Shown here: positions 50,698-60,651 of the stretch, piece after piece
Layout of the letters: each line of letters opens with the position of its first letter
Position numbering within the stretch: position 1 is the stretch's first letter
Source of the DNA: Actinomadura opuntiae
GTDB lineage: Bacteria > Actinomycetota > Actinomycetes > Streptosporangiales > Streptosporangiaceae
Assembly (NCBI RefSeq): GCF_030283205.1
Contig: NZ_JASNWF010000018.1
Coordinates: forward strand, 1 to 64,000
DNA length: 64,000 nt
Direction: 5' to 3'
Notes under the pieces: model-generated
Seen by the model: only the letters and a program-made list of their open reading frames with translations
What the model was told of the DNA's origin: nothing
Database searches by the model: none
Translations under genes and position numbers: made by a program

Positions 50698-51906
50698 ATG
50701 AACGGGATAGCCGCGGCCTTCAGCGCGACCGGTCTGTACTACCTGGGGTTCGCCGTCTTCAAACTGGCGGCGGACCGGATGGCCCCTGTCCGGGGCAACC
50801 GCATCCTGCACATGATCTGGACGATCGTGAGCAACTGGATATTCCTCATCGGCCTGGCCTTCGTGCTCGGCGGCCTCAGCCTGCAGATCGTGGCGCTGGG
50901 GAAGCTCCCCCTGTCCACCGCGGTGCCGATCTTCATGTCCGGGGTCGTGCCGCTGCTGCTGATCGCGATGGTGTTCTTCGGCGAGCGGCTCACCGCCCGC
51001 GAGTGGCTCAGCCTGCTGCTGATCGCCGCCGCGATCCTGCTGCTCACCACCTCCATCAGCGGCCACGAGCCGATCGGCTCGGCGGACGTGCCGCTGTGGA
51101 AGATCGCGGTGGTGGTGGCGCCGGCGGTGCTGGTGCCGGTGCTGATCCTCGTGCTGGGCGACTACCGGCCGGACGGCCGGCACGCCCGCCCGGTGACCGG
51201 CATCGCCTACGGGCTGAGCTCGGGGTTCCCGGTCGGCACCGCCGAGCTGGCGATCAAGGGGTGGAGCGACGACGCGCACGCCACCAGCCTGCGGATCACC
51301 GCGACGCCCTGGCCGTACCTGACGGTGTTCGCAGCGGCGATCGGCTTCGGGATCATGGTGATGGCGTTCCAGCGCTGCCGGGTGTCGATCGTGTCGACGG
51401 TCATGACGGTGAGCGCCAAGTCCTACCTGCTGACCATGGGCACCTTCATGTACGCCGAGGCGTGGCCCAAGGACATGGGGCACTCGGCGATGCGGTTCGG
51501 CGCGCTGCTGCTCGGCGCGGTCGCCGTCGTGCAGTTCCCCCGGCACCGGCCGGTCGAGGAGGACGAGCGCCCGCACGAGGAGGTCTCGCCTGCGCAGGAC
51601 CCGTTCGGCGGTCCTGCCCTGGGCGGGCCGGTGCTCGGCGGGCCCCAGTTCGGCCGGCAGGCGTCCCACCCGCCGGTACCGCAGCAGCCCGGTCCGCCTC
51701 AGCAGGGCGTTCCGCCGCAGCCGCCCGTTCCGCCGCAGCGCAGCCCGTACGCCCAGGATCCGCTGGGCACGGGCCCCTACAACCGGCCGGGTGTGCCGCC
51801 GACCGGTCCGCAGGGCGCTCCCCCGCAGGATCCCCGTCAGTCCTCCGCGCCCGACCGGCACACCGAGAGCGGATCGGACGGCCGCTGGCGCGGGTCCGGT
51901 CGCTGA
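50698..51906 (+). CDS. DMT/EamA-like transporter with disordered Pro/Gln-rich tail
   Basis: This 402-aa protein has about nine to ten hydrophobic helices in the first 285 residues, arranged like DMT superfamily exporters (for example WIFLIGLAFVLGGLSLQIVA and AVPIFMSGVVPLLLIAMVFF). The last 115 residues are hydrophilic, rich in Pro, Gln and Gly (QQPGPPQQGVPPQPPVPPQ), unusual for this family and probably cytoplasmic. The substrate is unknown. The start is the ATG directly after a promoter-like pair. It is followed by an 18-bp hairpin and convergent tex. Confidence 0.8.
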   Translation: MNGIAAAFSATGLYYLGFAVFKLAADRMAPVRGNRILHMIWTIVSNWIFLIGLAFVLGGLSLQIVALGKLPLSTAVPIFMSGVVPLLLIAMVFFGERLTAREWLSLLLIAAAILLLTTSISGHEPIGSADVPLWKIAVVVAPAVLVPVLILVLGDYRPDGRHARPVTGIAYGLSSGFPVGTAELAIKGWSDDAHATSLRITATPWPYLTVFAAAIGFGIMVMAFQRCRVSIVSTVMTVSAKSYLLTMGTFMYAEAWPKDMGHSAMRFGALLLGAVAVVQFPRHRPVEEDERPHEEVSPAQDPFGGPALGGPVLGGPQFGRQASHPPVPQQPGPPQQGVPPQPPVPPQRSPYAQDPLGTGPYNRPGVPPTGPQGAPPQDPRQSSAPDRHTESGSDGRWRGSGR

Positions 51907-51946
51907 CCGGAACGGGCCACGCGCCGGCGCACTGCGTTCAGCGTCG

Positions 51947-51986
51947 GCGTGCCATTCCCATGGAGGAGTCCATGGGAATGGCACGC
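51947..51986. terminator. Bidirectional terminator, 18-bp perfect stem
   Basis: Arms 51947-51964 and 51969-51986 are perfect complements with a 4-nt loop GGAG, between the convergent transporter and tex genes (40 nt past one stop, 22 nt before the other). Confidence 0.85.
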
Positions 51987-52008
51987 GCGCGTTCGTCGGG
52001 TCCGGGCG

Positions 52009-54582
52009 TCAGCGGGACTTGCGGTCGCCGCCGGGCAGGCCCTTGTCGAGCCCGGCGCGGCGAAGCGCGTCGGCCATGGCGCCGCTGCCGGAGCCGCCCT
52101 GACCTGAGCGGTCACGGCCGCGCCCCTCGCCCCGGCCGCCGCGTCCGCCGCCGGCCTGGTTGCGCCCGCCCTGGTTGCGCCCGGACTGGCCGCGTCCGCC
52201 CTGTCCGCCGCCCTGGCGGCCGCTCTGTCCACCGCCCTGGCCAGCGCCTTGGCCGCCGCCCTGTCCGCCGCGGGCGGCCTTGCCGCCGCGTCCCGGGCGG
52301 CGCTGGTCGCGGTCGCGGGCGTCGCCGCCGCGGCCGCCCCGCTGGTCGCGGCCCGGCTCGTCGTCCAGCCGCAGCGTCAGCGAGATCCGCTTGCGCTGCA
52401 GGTCGACGTCCAGCACCTTCACCCGGACGATGTCGCCGGGCTTGACGACCTCGCGCGGGTCCTCGACGTACTTGTCCGACATCGCGGAGATGTGGACGAG
52501 CCCGTCCTGGTGGACGCCGACGTCCACGAACGCCCCGAACGCGGCGACGTTGGTGACGACGCCCTCCAGCAGCATCCCTGCCTCGAGGTCGGAGATCTTG
52601 TCGACGCCCTCCTTGAAGGTGGCGGTCTTGAACGCCGGACGAGGGTCGCGGCCGGGCTTCTCCAGCTCGGCGAGGATGTCGGTGACGGTCGGCAGCCCGA
52701 AGGTGTCGTCGACGAACGCGGCCGGCTTCAGCGACCGCAGCACGGCGGTGTTGCCGATGAGGCCCTTGATGTCGCTGCCGGCCGCGTCCAGGATGCGGCG
52801 GACGACCGGGTAGGACTCGGGGTGCACGCTGGAGGCGTCCAGCGGGTCGTCGCCGCCCGGGATGCGCAGGAAGCCCGCGCACTGCTCGAACGCCTTCGGG
52901 CCGAGCCGCGGGACCTCCTTGAGGCCGGTGCGGCTGCGGAACGGGCCGTTGGCGTCGCGGTGGGCGACGATGTTCTCCGCGAGCCCCTCGCCGATGCCGG
53001 ACACCCGGGTGAGCAGCGGCGCGGACGCGGTGTTGACGTCCACCCCGACCGCGTTCACGCAGTCCTCGACGACGGCGTCGAGGGAGCGCGACAGCTTCAC
53101 CTCGGACACGTCGTGCTGGTACTGGCCGACGCCGATCGACTTGGGGTCGATCTTGACGAGCTCGGCGAGCGGGTCCTGCAGCCGGCGGGCGATGGAGACG
53201 GCGCCGCGCAGCGAGACGTCCATACCGGGCAGCTCGCGGCCCGCGTACTCCGAGGCCGAGTACACCGAGGCGCCCGCCTCCGACACCATGATCTTGGTGA
53301 GCTTGAGGTCGGGGTACCGGGCGATCAGGTCGGCGGCGAGCTTGTCGGTCTCGCGCGAGGCGGTGCCGTTGCCGATCGAGACCAGGTCGACCTTGTGCTC
53401 GCGGGCGAGCTTGGCGAGCGTCTCGATCGACTCGTCCCACTTCCGCCGCGGCTCGTGCGGGTAGATCGTGTCGGTGGCGACGACCTTGCCGGTGGCGTCG
53501 ACGACGGCGACCTTCACGCCGGTGCGCAGGCCCGGGTCCAGGCCCATGGTGGCGCGGGTGCCGGCGGGCGCGGCGAGCAGCAGGTCGCGCAGGTTGGCGG
53601 CGAACACCCGGACGGCCTCGTCCTCGGCCTCCTGGCGCAGCCGGGTGCGCAGGTCGATGCCGAGGTGCACGAGGATGCGGGTGCGCCAGGCCCAGCGGAC
53701 GGCGTCGGCCAGCCACCTGTCGGCCGGGCGGCCCTGGTCGGCGATGCCGAAGCGGCGCGCGATCTCCGCCTCGTAGGAGCTGCGGGCGGACGGGTCCTCG
53801 GGCTCGTCCTCCGGCTCGAGGTCGAGGTCGAGGACTTCTTCCTTCTCGCCGCGGAACAGGGCGAGGACGCGGTGCGAGGGCAGCTTGGTGAACGGCTCGG
53901 AGAACTCGAAGTAGTCGGAGAACTTCGCGCCGCTCTCCTGCTTGCCGTCGCGGACGCGCGAAACGATCCGGCCGCTGTTCCACATGCGCTCGCGCAGCGC
54001 GCCGATCAGGTCGGCGTCCTCGGCGAACCGTTCGACCAGGATGGCGCGGGCGCCCTCCAGCGCGGCGGTGGCGTCGGCGACCCCCTTCTCGGCGTCCACG
54101 TACGCGGCAGCCTCGGCCTGCGGGTCGCGGGACGGGTCGTCCAGCAGCAGCTCGGCGAGCGGTTCGAGGCCGGCCTCGCGGGCGATCTGCGCCTTGGTAC
54201 GCCGCTTGGGCTTGTACGGGAGGTAGATGTCCTCCAGCCGGGCCTTGGAGTCGGCCGCCATGATCCGGGCGCGCAGCTCGCCCGTGAGCTTGCCCTGCGA
54301 CTCGATCGACTCCAGGATCGCGGCGCGGCGCTCGTCCAGCTCGCGCAGGTAGCGCAGCCGCTCCTCCAGCGCGCGCAGCTGCGCGTCGTCGAGGGCGCCG
54401 GTCGCCTCCTTGCGGTAGCGGGCGATGAACGGGACGGTCGCCCCGCCGTCGAGCAGGTCCACCGCGACCCGCACCTGGCCCTCGCGGACGCCGATCTCCT
54501 CGGCGATGCGCTCGGTGATGGGCCGGATCGGGGGCTCGGCGCCCTCGGGCCCGGCGGACGTCTGGCTGATGGTCGCTGTCAC
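52009..54582 (-). CDS. tex: Tex-family S1 RNA-binding transcription accessory protein
   Basis: This Tex protein of about 857 aa has the N-terminal helical domain (FIARYRKEATGALDDAQLRA, IYLPYKPKRRTKAQ), a YqgF-like nuclease fold (MGLDPGLRTGVKVAV), tandem helix-hairpin-helix motifs (YQHDVSEVKLSRSLDAVVED) and a C-terminal S1 domain (GMLLEGVVTNVAAFGAFVDV). A 90-residue tail of Gly/Gln/Arg repeats (GQGGGQSGRQGGGQGGRG) follows; it is not part of standard Tex and looks like an RNA-binding extension. Tex is linked to RNA polymerase and toxin expression. The GTG start at 54582 is likely but its ribosome site is weak. Confidence 0.93.
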   Translation of the reverse strand: MTATISQTSAGPEGAEPPIRPITERIAEEIGVREGQVRVAVDLLDGGATVPFIARYRKEATGALDDAQLRALEERLRYLRELDERRAAILESIESQGKLTGELRARIMAADSKARLEDIYLPYKPKRRTKAQIAREAGLEPLAELLLDDPSRDPQAEAAAYVDAEKGVADATAALEGARAILVERFAEDADLIGALRERMWNSGRIVSRVRDGKQESGAKFSDYFEFSEPFTKLPSHRVLALFRGEKEEVLDLDLEPEDEPEDPSARSSYEAEIARRFGIADQGRPADRWLADAVRWAWRTRILVHLGIDLRTRLRQEAEDEAVRVFAANLRDLLLAAPAGTRATMGLDPGLRTGVKVAVVDATGKVVATDTIYPHEPRRKWDESIETLAKLAREHKVDLVSIGNGTASRETDKLAADLIARYPDLKLTKIMVSEAGASVYSASEYAGRELPGMDVSLRGAVSIARRLQDPLAELVKIDPKSIGVGQYQHDVSEVKLSRSLDAVVEDCVNAVGVDVNTASAPLLTRVSGIGEGLAENIVAHRDANGPFRSRTGLKEVPRLGPKAFEQCAGFLRIPGGDDPLDASSVHPESYPVVRRILDAAGSDIKGLIGNTAVLRSLKPAAFVDDTFGLPTVTDILAELEKPGRDPRPAFKTATFKEGVDKISDLEAGMLLEGVVTNVAAFGAFVDVGVHQDGLVHISAMSDKYVEDPREVVKPGDIVRVKVLDVDLQRKRISLTLRLDDEPGRDQRGGRGGDARDRDQRRPGRGGKAARGGQGGGQGAGQGGGQSGRQGGGQGGRGQSGRNQGGRNQAGGGRGGRGEGRGRDRSGQGGSGSGAMADALRRAGLDKGLPGGDRKSR

Positions 54583-54784
54583 AGCTTGGATTCGCTTTCT
54601 CCCCTGGGTGTCGCCTGTGCATTGTCCAGGGATCGGGGCCGCTTGTCTTCTCACCGCTCGAATGACGGTAGGTCCAGCACTACCGGCTCGGCCGCGAAGA
54701 GTGGGCCTAGCACCACCGAGCCGTCGAGTGCGACCGCCCACAATGGTGGAGATCCACCGCTATGGCGATCCCTTGGAGGAAAAG

Positions 54785-56074
54785 GTGAGCGAGCTAGTGC
54801 GCGAATACGGGCGGAGAGCCCTCACCGGCCTGCTCCGCGGGGTCGTCCAGATCGTCGTGGCGTTCGCGGTGAACCTGCCGCTGTTCATCCTGGCCGTGCT
54901 GTCGATCGCGTTCATCCCACTGGGCGCGGGCGTCGTGCTCGTCCCGGTGGTCTTCCAGGCGATCCGGGCGATCGCCGACCAGCAGCGCACGTGGGCGGCC
55001 GAGTGGTCCGGCGTGAAGATCCCCGTCCCCTACCGGGCGGAGCCGCCGGGCGGGCTCGGTCCGTTCGGGCGGCTGCGGTGGCTGCTGGCCGATCCGGCGT
55101 CCTGGCGCGATCTGCTGTGGACGGTCCTGAACGTGCCGGTCGCGCTCGTCCTCGGCGTCCTGTCGGGCGGTCTGGCGCTCTACGGGCTGGAAGGGATCTT
55201 CGTCGCGCCCTGGCTGTCGCTGATCACCGACTACGGGTGGGGCCCGTTCTGGCCGTTGAGCGACTGGGGCGTGGCCGGGTTCGCCGGGTCCATCGTGCTG
55301 GGCGCCGTGCTGGTGGTGGTGTCCGGCCCGGTGGGGCCGGCGTTCATGAAGGCGCACGCGGTGTTCTGCCGGTCGCTGCTGGCGCCGACGCGGGCCGCGC
55401 TGGCCGAGCGGGTCGAGCAGCTCACCGAGACCCGGTCGCAGACCGTGGACGCCTCGGCGGCGGAGCTGCGCCGCATCGAGCGCGACCTGCACGACGGGGC
55501 GCAGGCCCGGCTGGTCGCGCTGAGCATGAACATCGGGCTGGCCGAGGAGATGATGAAACACGACCCGGAGATGGCGCAGAAGCTCCTCGCCGAGGCCCGC
55601 GAGTCCAGCGGGACGGCGCTGACGGAGCTGCGCGACCTCGTCCGGGGCATCCATCCGCCGGTGCTGGCCGAACGCGGCCTCGACGGCGCGGTCCGCGCGC
55701 TCGCGCTGACCCTGCCGCTGCCCGTGGACGTCCACATCGACCTGCCCGGACGTCCCGAGGCTCCGGTGGAGTCGGCGGCGTACTTCGCGGTGGCGGAGAT
55801 GCTGGCGAACGTGGTCAAGCACTCCGCTGCGCAGCGGGCGTGGCTGCAGATCGAGCACTCCGGCGGCCGGCTGCTCATGATCATCGGTGACGACGGGACG
55901 GGCGGCGCCGACCCCGCGGCGGGCGGCGGAATGCGCGGGATCGAACGCAGGCTCGCGGCGTTCGATGGGACGATGGCGGTGACGAGCCCGCCCGGAGGGC
56001 CGACCGTCGTGACCATGGAGCTGCCGTGCGCGTTGTCATCGCCGAAGACCTGGCCCTCCTCAGGGACGGCCTGA
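54785..56074 (+). CDS. Sensor histidine kinase with four membrane helices
   Basis: This 429-aa kinase has an N-terminal sensor region with four hydrophobic helices in two hairpins (about 20-60 and 113-180), HisKA_3 with phosphoacceptor His236 in ERDLHDGAQARLVALSM, and an HATPase (AEMLANVVKHSAAQRAWLQI N-box, IGDDGTGGAD). I chose GTG 54785 because GGAGG lies 5 nt upstream; ATG 54743 is in frame but has no such site. Its 3' end overlaps the response regulator gene by 49 bp. Confidence 0.9.
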   Translation: MSELVREYGRRALTGLLRGVVQIVVAFAVNLPLFILAVLSIAFIPLGAGVVLVPVVFQAIRAIADQQRTWAAEWSGVKIPVPYRAEPPGGLGPFGRLRWLLADPASWRDLLWTVLNVPVALVLGVLSGGLALYGLEGIFVAPWLSLITDYGWGPFWPLSDWGVAGFAGSIVLGAVLVVVSGPVGPAFMKAHAVFCRSLLAPTRAALAERVEQLTETRSQTVDASAAELRRIERDLHDGAQARLVALSMNIGLAEEMMKHDPEMAQKLLAEARESSGTALTELRDLVRGIHPPVLAERGLDGAVRALALTLPLPVDVHIDLPGRPEAPVESAAYFAVAEMLANVVKHSAAQRAWLQIEHSGGRLLMIIGDDGTGGADPAAGGGMRGIERRLAAFDGTMAVTSPPGGPTVVTMELPCALSSPKTWPSSGTA

Positions 56075-56670
56075 TCAGGCTGCTCGGGGCGTTCGGCTTC
56101 GAGGTCGTGGAGGCGGTCGACAACGGCCCGTCGCTGCTGCGGGCGCTGACGACGCACCGTCCGGACGTCGCGGTGGTGGACGTCCGGCTGCCGCCGACGT
56201 TCACCGACGAGGGGCTGCGGGCGGCGCTGGACGCGCGCAAGCAGGTGCCGGGGCTGCCGGTGCTGGTGCTGTCGCAGCACGTGGAGCAGCTGTACGCGCG
56301 GGAGCTGCTGTCCGACAGCTCGGGCGGCATCGGCTACCTGCTGAAGGACCGGGTGTCGGACGTCAAGCAGTTCGTGGAGGCCGTGCGGCGGGTCGCGGGC
56401 GGCGGCACCGCGCTGGATCCGGACGTGGTCGCCCAGCTGCTCACCCGGCACGCCCGCGAGGAGCCGCTGCAGCAGCTGACCCCCCGCGAGCGCGAGGTGC
56501 TCGGGCTGATGGCCGAGGGCCGTTCGAACGCGGCGATCGCCGCGCAGCTGTTCGTGACCGAGAAGGCGATCAGCAAGCACACGAACAACATCTTCGGCAA
56601 GCTCGGGCTGCCGCCGTCGGAGGACGACAACCGCCGCGTCCTGGCGGTCCTGGCCTATCTGGGCGCCTGA
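56026..56670 (+). CDS. LuxR-type response regulator
   Basis: This 214-aa regulator has a receiver with Asp52 in VAVVDVRLPPTFTDEG, a pattern typical of actinobacterial LytR/NarL-type partners of four-helix kinases, and a C-terminal LuxR helix-turn-helix (LTPREREVLGLMAEGRSNAA). The GTG start lies inside the kinase gene (49-bp overlap), so the two are strictly coupled. Such pairs often answer to cell-envelope stress; that is inference. Confidence 0.93.
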   Translation: MRVVIAEDLALLRDGLIRLLGAFGFEVVEAVDNGPSLLRALTTHRPDVAVVDVRLPPTFTDEGLRAALDARKQVPGLPVLVLSQHVEQLYARELLSDSSGGIGYLLKDRVSDVKQFVEAVRRVAGGGTALDPDVVAQLLTRHAREEPLQQLTPREREVLGLMAEGRSNAAIAAQLFVTEKAISKHTNNIFGKLGLPPSEDDNRRVLAVLAYLGA

Positions 56671-56677
56671 GCGTCCC

Positions 56678-57094
56678 TCATCGGGCCCAGGGCGGGACGA
56701 TGCGCTCGTCGCCCTGCGGCGCCAGCTCGCACTTGTCCGCGCTGACCACCGCGTCCGGATCGAAGACCAGGCAGCCGGCGTGGCCTGCGACGACGGCGGT
56801 GAAGCCCGTGTCCGCGCCGGTCATCTGGCGGGGCAGGCCGGGCGGCAGGACGACGGTGTCGCCGGGCCCGGCCTCGATCTTGCGGCCGTCGAGGTCGATG
56901 GTGACGGCACCGTCCAGGAACGTCCACACCTGCTCGGTGTCGAAGGCGTGCAGCGGGCCGGTCCTGCCGGGCACCCAGTCGACGCGCCAGACGGCGATGC
57001 CCTCGGTGCCGCCCTGGGTGGGCGTGGCCAGGGTGGTCATCACGCCGTTCGGAGTCTCGGTGCGGCGGTTGTCGGCGTTGCGCAGCAGTGTCAT
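56678..57094 (-). CDS. Cupin-domain protein
   Basis: This 138-aa protein has a single cupin barrel: GPLHAFDTEQVWTFLDGAVT (first motif region, with His and Glu as ligand candidates) and PGDTVVLPPGLPRQMTG (second). The ATG at 57094 has GGGGAA upstream. It is divergent from a MarR-type regulator gene, with a palindromic site between them, so the MarR protein probably controls it. A small-molecule-binding or dioxygenase-like role is possible. It converges on the response regulator gene with only 7 bp between stops. Confidence 0.85.
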   Translation of the reverse strand: MTLLRNADNRRTETPNGVMTTLATPTQGGTEGIAVWRVDWVPGRTGPLHAFDTEQVWTFLDGAVTIDLDGRKIEAGPGDTVVLPPGLPRQMTGADTGFTAVVAGHAGCLVFDPDAVVSADKCELAPQGDERIVPPWAR

Positions 57095-57124
57095 GGTTCC
57101 CCATCCCGTAAATTCGTCAATGTG

Positions 57125-57142
57125 GTTGTCCATATAGTCAAC
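57125..57142. promoter_or_regulatory. Candidate MarR operator between cupin and marR
   Basis: This 18-bp imperfect palindrome (GTTGTCCATATAGTCAAC, 14 of 18 positions symmetric) lies 30 bp before the cupin start and 13 bp before the MarR start. It is flanked by a GTCAA...GGTTGTC direct repeat. Its size and AT-rich centre fit MarR-family boxes. Confidence 0.65.
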
Positions 57143-57155
57143 GAGGTTGTCTTTC

Positions 57156-57635
57156 ATGTCAAGCGCTCCCACCGACCCGCCCGGCTTCGAGCTGCCGCTG
57201 CGCCTGTTGCTGGCCTTCCAGGCGATCGTCGATGAGCTGCACGCCGAGCTGGCCCGCGAGGGCCATGCCGCCATGCGGCCCATGCACGGCTTCGTCTTCC
57301 AGGCGATCGGCCCGGACGGCACCACCGCCGTCGAGCTGGGCCGCCGGCTCGGGGTGTCCAAGCAGGCGGCGGGCAAGATGGTCGAGTCGCTGGAGCGCGC
57401 CGGGTACGTCGAGCGCGCCGCCGATCCGGCGGACGCGCGGCGCAAGATCGTCCGGCTGACCGCGCAGGGCGTCGACGCGCTGGCCCGGTCCGCGCGCATC
57501 TTCGACCGGATCCGCGGCGACTGGGTCCGGCGGCTCGGCGCCGAGCGGGTGCGGGCGCTGGAGGGCACCCTGCGCGCGATGACGCCGGAGGACCCGTGGC
57601 GCCTGGACGTGCCGGGCTGGTTCGGGACGTCCTGA
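57156..57635 (+). CDS. MarR-family transcriptional regulator
   Basis: This 159-aa protein has a winged helix-turn-helix at about 55-105 (AVELGRRLGVSKQAAGKMVE, then AADPADARRKIVRLT as the wing) between dimerisation helices. The ATG at 57156 has GAGG 9 nt upstream. Divergent from the cupin gene, with a probable operator between. The ligand is unknown; small phenolic compounds are common for this family. Confidence 0.9.
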   Translation: MSSAPTDPPGFELPLRLLLAFQAIVDELHAELAREGHAAMRPMHGFVFQAIGPDGTTAVELGRRLGVSKQAAGKMVESLERAGYVERAADPADARRKIVRLTAQGVDALARSARIFDRIRGDWVRRLGAERVRALEGTLRAMTPEDPWRLDVPGWFGTS

Positions 57636-57771
57636 ACCGCCTTTGCGGTCTTTCTCCGGCGGGCCGTCCCGTACGACCCCAGGCAGGCGCCCGGACCACC
57701 GGACGCCCGCCGCCCCGGCCGCCCGGAAGGGCTTGAACGGCCCTGTCCGCGCGGTTACCATCACCCCAATT

Positions 57772-57792
57772 TCTTAGGAAACTTTCCTAAGA
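57772..57792. promoter_or_regulatory. 21-bp perfect palindrome upstream of chitinase
   Basis: The palindrome is centred on C57782 with 10-nt arms (TCTTAGGAAA and its complement), strikingly AT-rich in this genome, 49 bp before the chitinase ATG. It is a likely operator for a repressor or activator of the chitinase. It does not match the DasR (dre) or CebR boxes I know. Confidence 0.75.
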
Positions 57793-57841
57793 GAAGAGCG
57801 GGGATTCCTGTTGGTTCGGGGGCACGGACGAACGGAGAATC

Positions 57842-59677
<1,836 letters not shown>

Positions 59678-59733
59678 CGCGGCTCCCCGGGGCGCGACCT
59701 CCCAGCGTCCCCTGAAGCGCGGCCGAGCCCGAT

Positions 59734-59772
59734 GGGGCCCCTGACCGAAACCGGACGCCGGTCAGGGGCCCC
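59734..59772. terminator. Bidirectional terminator after chitinase
   Basis: A 14-bp perfect stem (59734-59747 with 59759-59772) with an 11-nt loop lies between the convergent chitinase and nucleotidyltransferase genes. Confidence 0.8.
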
Positions 59773-59781
59773 ACCACGCGC

Positions 59782-60651
59782 TCACTCCGCGGCCGGCCGG
59801 GGCGTCTCCGGCGAGCCGAACGCCGGCCGGAGCACCTCGTCCATGACGGCCGCCGCATAGTCCTCCGCCGAGCCGCGGACCATCGGGTACCGAGCACGGA
59901 ACCCGTCCCAGTCGACCTTGTCGGCCGAGATCCACGAGGCGCAGAGGGCGGGGCCCATGTCGTCGGTGCCGGACGTCTTGTCCAGCAGGTGCGGGGACGG
60001 TTTCGCGTTCCTGAGCAGCCACGCGTCGTACAGGTCCTTGCCTTGCGGCTGCGAGTCGATCCACAGCCAGTACAGCTTCCAGCACAGCGCCTGTTCCGGC
60101 AGGACGGCATTCACGAACAGCGGCGCGTCCCCCGACGGGCGCGGGACGGCGGTACGGCGCGGCGGGACGTGAAGGCGCTCGTCGAAGGCGAAGTCGACCT
60201 GGACCTGCCCGCTCGCCCCGTCGCAGTGCCAGGGCAGCGCCAGCCGGAACCCCCAGCGGTCGTCCTCGCGGTCGCGGATCATGGTCTCGCGCGGGCCGTA
60301 GGCGCCGATCGACGACCGCTCGGCCCGGCTGGGGACGAAGCGCAGGCCGTCCATCAGCCCGGTGCACGGCCAGGCGTCGACGGCGAGGAAGAGGTCCTCG
60401 AAGATCTCGTCGGTCTGGTTCTCGTCGTCCTTCCAGACCCGCGAGTCGACCACGAAGTCGAGGTCGTGCGGCCGGCGGGCGTCCTGCCCGTACCAGGCGC
60501 GCATCAGCGCGCTCCCGCGCAGCACCAGATGGTCCCGCCACCTGGACCGGGAGATCGCCGCGAGGACGTGGTCGAGCGCGCCCTCGTGCGCCAGCTCCTC
60601 GAACGTGGGCTCGTGCGGCTCCATGCCCAGGAGCGGCGGTCGCGGCGTCAT
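59782..60651 (-). CDS. AbiEii-like nucleotidyltransferase
   Basis: This 289-aa protein resembles the AbiEii/AbiGii nucleotidyltransferase family: the LVLRGSALMRAWYG stretch supplies the Gly-Ser of the active site, and RPHDLDFVVDSR gives the D-x-D metal pair. It continues with the ALCWKLYWLWID helix and a GKDLYDAWLL motif, where family members have a second conserved segment. AbiEii toxins modify tRNA or nucleotides. The ATG overlaps the upstream gene by 4 bp (ATGA) behind GAGGAGGAGG. No AbiEi-type wHTH antitoxin is adjacent; the partner is an unrelated protein. Fold confidence is good; activity is inferred. Confidence 0.75.
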   Translation of the reverse strand: MTPRPPLLGMEPHEPTFEELAHEGALDHVLAAISRSRWRDHLVLRGSALMRAWYGQDARRPHDLDFVVDSRVWKDDENQTDEIFEDLFLAVDAWPCTGLMDGLRFVPSRAERSSIGAYGPRETMIRDREDDRWGFRLALPWHCDGASGQVQVDFAFDERLHVPPRRTAVPRPSGDAPLFVNAVLPEQALCWKLYWLWIDSQPQGKDLYDAWLLRNAKPSPHLLDKTSGTDDMGPALCASWISADKVDWDGFRARYPMVRGSAEDYAAAVMDEVLRPAFGSPETPRPAAE

